Positions 22,519 to 25,389 of a stretch of 25,389 bases of DNA are shown here, in pieces (within the stretch, counting starts at the first letter, position 1; each line of letters begins with the position of its first letter). The DNA lies in the NCBI GenBank assembly GCA_000697055.1, contig JNDT01000938.1:1-25389 (forward strand), in the 5' to 3' direction. The position numbers were made by a program, and so were the translations under genes. Under the pieces are notes generated by a model. It was not told the origin of the DNA, did not search any database, and was given only the letters and a program-made list of their open reading frames with translations. The stretch is from Saksenaea vasiformis B4078 (Eukaryota; Mucoromycota; Mucoromycetes; Mucorales; Saksenaeaceae).

Positions 22519-25059
22519 ATGGGAAAGCGTAATAGAGCAGCCTTATTGCCGACACATTTGCCACAACTCCAGAACCTTATCAAAAGAGATCCAAAGTCAT
22601 ATGAGGCAGAATTCTTACAACAATATCGACATTTTCAATCGACCCTTTCTATCTTCTGTCTGAAACCCGACGAGGAAGCAAAGGAATTGGCTGAACTTGT
22701 TACATTCCTTAGCCAAGTATCACAATGCTACCCGAAAGAAACCGAGACTTTCCCTCAGCAGCTCGTTGATTTACTGAAAGAACATCACATGGTGCTGCAC
22801 CCCGATGTTCGCAAGAGCTTTGTACAGGCCCTCATTCTCCTGCGTAACAAAAACGTCTTGGATAACACTCGGTAAGGAAATATGAAATAATATATAAACC
22901 CTCATTTTCTTTACCAGCTTGTTACCGTTATTCTTTACGCTTTTTAAGTGCAAGGATAAGTCGCTGCGCGAGCTGTTGTACAGTCATATAGTCAACGACA
23001 TCAAGAACGCCAACACAAAAGCCAAAAACAATAAGCTTAACAAGACTCTTCAATCATTCATGTTTACCATGCTCGAATCAGCAAAATCTGGAAATAGTGA
23101 CGAGAACGCCGTCGCAGCCAAAAAGAGCGTCGATGTTTGCATCGAACTGTATCATAAAAACATTTGGTAAGGATATTATCTCTCTAGGTTTAAAAACAAA
23201 AAAGAAACAAACTAATGGCTATTCTTGCAGGAACGATTCCAAAACGGTGAATGTCATTGCCGAAGCATGTTTCTCACCTGTAACCAAAATATCAGTCACT
23301 GCATTAAAGTTCTTCTTACACACAAATCAAGAAGAAGAAGAAGAATCAGACGAAGAGGATGTAAGTTCCTGGCAACCATCACGTTCATGCGCTTCTAATC
23401 ACAATTGATGTGTAGCTGCCAGACATTCGAAAGATGACCCAAGCGAATATTCACTCTAGGAAAACGAAAGCTAAATCGCGAAGGCTAGATGCTGCAAAGA
23501 AGAAGGTAAAGCGGAAGAATTCTTCCAAGGGTAAAGCAGAATCGTTCAACTTCTCTGCTCTTCATTTGATCAACGACCCGCAAGGTATAAAATCCATTGC
23601 TTAGTGATTACATGGCCAATTAATGTTCAAATAATAGGATTTGCTGAGAAACTGTATTCAAAATTGGCTCAAAAAGAAGATCGATGGGAAGTTAGACTGC
23701 TAAAGATGAACCTCGCCTCTCGTGTCATTGGTATCCATCAATTGACAATTCTGGGATTCTATCCACTGTTGATCAAATACTTGCAACCATCTCAACGTGA
23801 TGTGACCATGGTACTTGTATGTGCTGCGCAGGCCAGTCATCCATTGGTACCACCAGATAGTTTGGAACCTGTTCTCAAAGCTATTGCCAACAATTTTGTG
23901 ACTGATCGTGTAGCGAACGAGGTGATGGCAGTGGGGTAAGTCCTGATAAGATATATTATTTTTCGTAGTATTAACCATCAACAGTCTTAATGGCATTCGT
24001 GAGATCTGCGTTCGACAGCCTCTGGCCATGGACGCGACTCTCTTGCAGGACTTGACGCAATATAAGAATCATCGCGATAAGGGTATCATGATGGGAGCAC
24101 GTTCGTTAATCACTCTCTTCCGTGAAATCAATCCTGAGATGTTGCTCCGCAAGGACCGCGGAAAGACAGCTAGCATGCGTTTGAAGGACGGTAGCGTACA
24201 GAACATTCAGTTTGGTGCCTCGAACACATTAGGCGTCAATGGTCTCCAAGGTATAGAGTTGCTGAATGAAGCAGAAGCCGCAGAAAATGAGAACGACGGT
24301 TGGGACGACTGGGAAGTGGATGAAGACAGCAGCGACGATGACAGCGATGGCTGGGTTAATGTCTCGGATGACGAAGGAGGGTTTGTCGATATTGCGTTGA
24401 GTGATGAAGAAAAAGACGATAATAACGAAGGTGACAAGGAGCAAAAGAAAGGTCGCCGCATCGGCAAGCGAAAACTCCGAAAACTGCAAGATGCGGAAGA
24501 ACGAGAAGAGTTAACGGAGGAGGAAAAATTAAAACTTCAAGAAGAAGCAGCTGCAAGGCGTGCGGAAGAACAGAAGAAGGAAGAAGCAATGCTGAAGTTA
24601 GCGACATCTCGCATTTTGACGCCCGCCGACTTTGCAAAGCTGAATGAACTTAAACTGAAGAATGAAACTGAAGATGTTACAGGAAAGAAGCGAACAGCGG
24701 AAGACAGGTAAACTTTCGGATGATATTTTTTCATGCATGTGCTAAATTAGCATTGCAGCAATCAAGACGATGGCCAGATTGATGAAGGAACTATCCTTGG
24801 TCCACGCAAGAAGGCTAAGATGGACTACGAAGCAAGAATGGCATCCATTCAAGAAGGCCGTGAGGGTCGTGAAAAGTTCGGCTCAAAGAAGGGAAAGAAG
24901 GAGAAGGGCAGCACAACCAATCGTGAAAAGGCACGAAACAAGAATTTCATGATGATCACGCATAAACGATCTGTCGTTGCCAAGTCTAAACGGAGTTTAA
25001 TGGATAAACAGAAAGCGTTACGAGCAGCTATTAACAAGCAAAAACGACTGAAGCACTAG
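22519..25059 (+). CDS. SDA1: SDA1 ribosome-biogenesis protein
   Basis: SDA1 is a nuclear protein needed for maturation and export of pre-60S ribosomal particles; in yeast its loss also blocks the cell cycle before Start. Exons 22519-22871, 22918-23166, 23231-23360, 23416-23584, 23638-23935, 23985-24707 and 24759-25059 give 740 residues (yeast 767). Typical segments are [19 protein letters not shown] at the N-terminus, [58 protein letters not shown], and the end [20 protein letters not shown]. An acidic stretch ends exon 3 (about 237-244), and a larger one ([11 protein letters not shown] and following) fills residues about 495-545. It is followed by charged coiled-coil-like sequence and a Lys/Arg-rich tail with likely nuclear and nucleolar signals. 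Introns are 46-64 nt with normal GT-AG ends. The first ATG of the frame opens the conserved N-terminus directly. The stop lies 10 bases from the possible end of the convergent gene on the other strand. Confidence 0.95.
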
Positions 25060-25069
25060 ACCATGTGAA

Positions 25070-25389
25070 TCAATAATAAAAAAGAACATGGATACTTGGT
25101 TGTCCCTGTGTACGTTGCATACTGAGAGGGTATCTACACGAAAATTTAAGAACCGATAAAATACGTGAAAAGCTGAATAACTTACTGCAGCAATTGCCCT
25201 TCCGGGCGTTGCACCTGTCGAACCTGGGTTGGTTGACCAGCAAAATGGTTATCGAGCTGGAAAGTGCTCTTGTGCTTAGAACTGAAGGGAGCCAAAGGGA
25301 TCCCGTCGGCGGAGATGACCATGGAAACACGTTGCAGTGCTATATTCCTTGCCGCATTCACATCACGACCAATTGTGTTGCGACCTTCA
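25070..25389 (-). CDS. C-terminal end of a TnpB/Fanzor-like (OrfB, Cas12f-like) nuclease gene, cut by window edge
   Basis: Only the 3' end is present; the gene continues beyond 25389. The minus-strand frame from 25388 begins EGRNTIGRDVNAARNIALQR. The RDVNAARNI motif matches the end of the OrfB zinc-ribbon/RuvC domain of TnpB and its eukaryotic relatives, the Fanzors, where this Asp (codon 25364-25362) is the last RuvC catalytic residue. Fanzors are RNA-guided DNA nucleases found in fungal and protist transposons. A hydrophilic tail follows. Unspliced, the frame ends at TAA 25182-25184. However, CA|GTAAGT at 25185 is a perfect donor, and an acceptor GTGTAG at 25134 would remove a 52-nt intron of typical length and add 21 residues, ending at TGA 25070. 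I therefore give the longer form but cannot exclude the shorter. Zinc-ribbon cysteines and the first two catalytic acids lie outside the window, so activity cannot be judged. Confidence 0.65.
25075..25080 (+). promoter_or_regulatory. Possible polyadenylation signal of SDA1
   Basis: AATAAA lies 16 bases after the SDA1 stop codon. The location fits a fungal 3' end signal, but A-rich sequence of this kind is common. The site falls just inside the intergenic gap and the last exon proposed for the convergent Fanzor-like gene, so SDA1 transcripts probably overlap that gene's 3' end. Confidence 0.4.

Overview
The window looks like nuclear DNA of a fungus, most likely an early-diverging one (Mucoromycota-like). 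Eight conserved genes can be read, and seven are split by short introns (about 43 to 76 nt, mostly GT-AG with GTAAGT-type donors, often with a CTAAC or CTGAC branch site). The gene set is typically fungal: a phosphofructokinase with the fungal N-terminal glyoxalase-like domain, an Ort1-type mitochondrial carrier, a Kelch/BTB protein and an Ist2/anoctamin-type membrane protein. The phylum is an inference, helped by transposase-like relics. All exon joins were worked out by hand from reading frame, splice signals and remembered family patterns; no alignment was run.

Layout, left to right. 1-744 holds a decayed transposase (minus strand). 1399-2620 (+) is a mitochondrial ornithine/basic amino acid carrier. 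3785-6779 (+) is 6-phosphofructokinase. 7001-8618 (-) is an ELL-associated factor (EAF), tail to tail with the phosphofructokinase. 9995-10213 (-) is a small unrecognised ORF. 10615-12543 (-) is a single-exon Kelch/BTB protein. 12719-15408 (-) is the biotin-bearing alpha subunit of 3-methylcrotonyl-CoA carboxylase (12 exons). 16278-17627 (-) is SGT1. 17835-20393 (-) is an anoctamin/TMEM16 family protein (8 exons). 21086-21420 (-) is a second transposase-like relic. 22519-25059 (+) is the ribosome-biogenesis protein SDA1. At the right edge, 25070-25389 (-) is the 3' end of a gene with the terminal RuvC motif of the TnpB/Fanzor (OrfB/Cas12f-like) family.

The conserved genes are a mix of housekeeping functions: arginine metabolism, glycolysis, transcription elongation, leucine breakdown, Hsp90/SCF co-chaperone, lipid or ion transport, and 60S assembly. 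Nothing suggests a co-regulated cluster. The parts most worth a second look are the Fanzor-like fragment ending 10 bases from SDA1, the non-canonical GC-AG intron in the anoctamin gene, and a 48-nt stop-free in-frame intron in the carboxylase gene that a plain ORF reading would translate as protein. The two transposase relics and a long hairpin at 3247-3289 follow.
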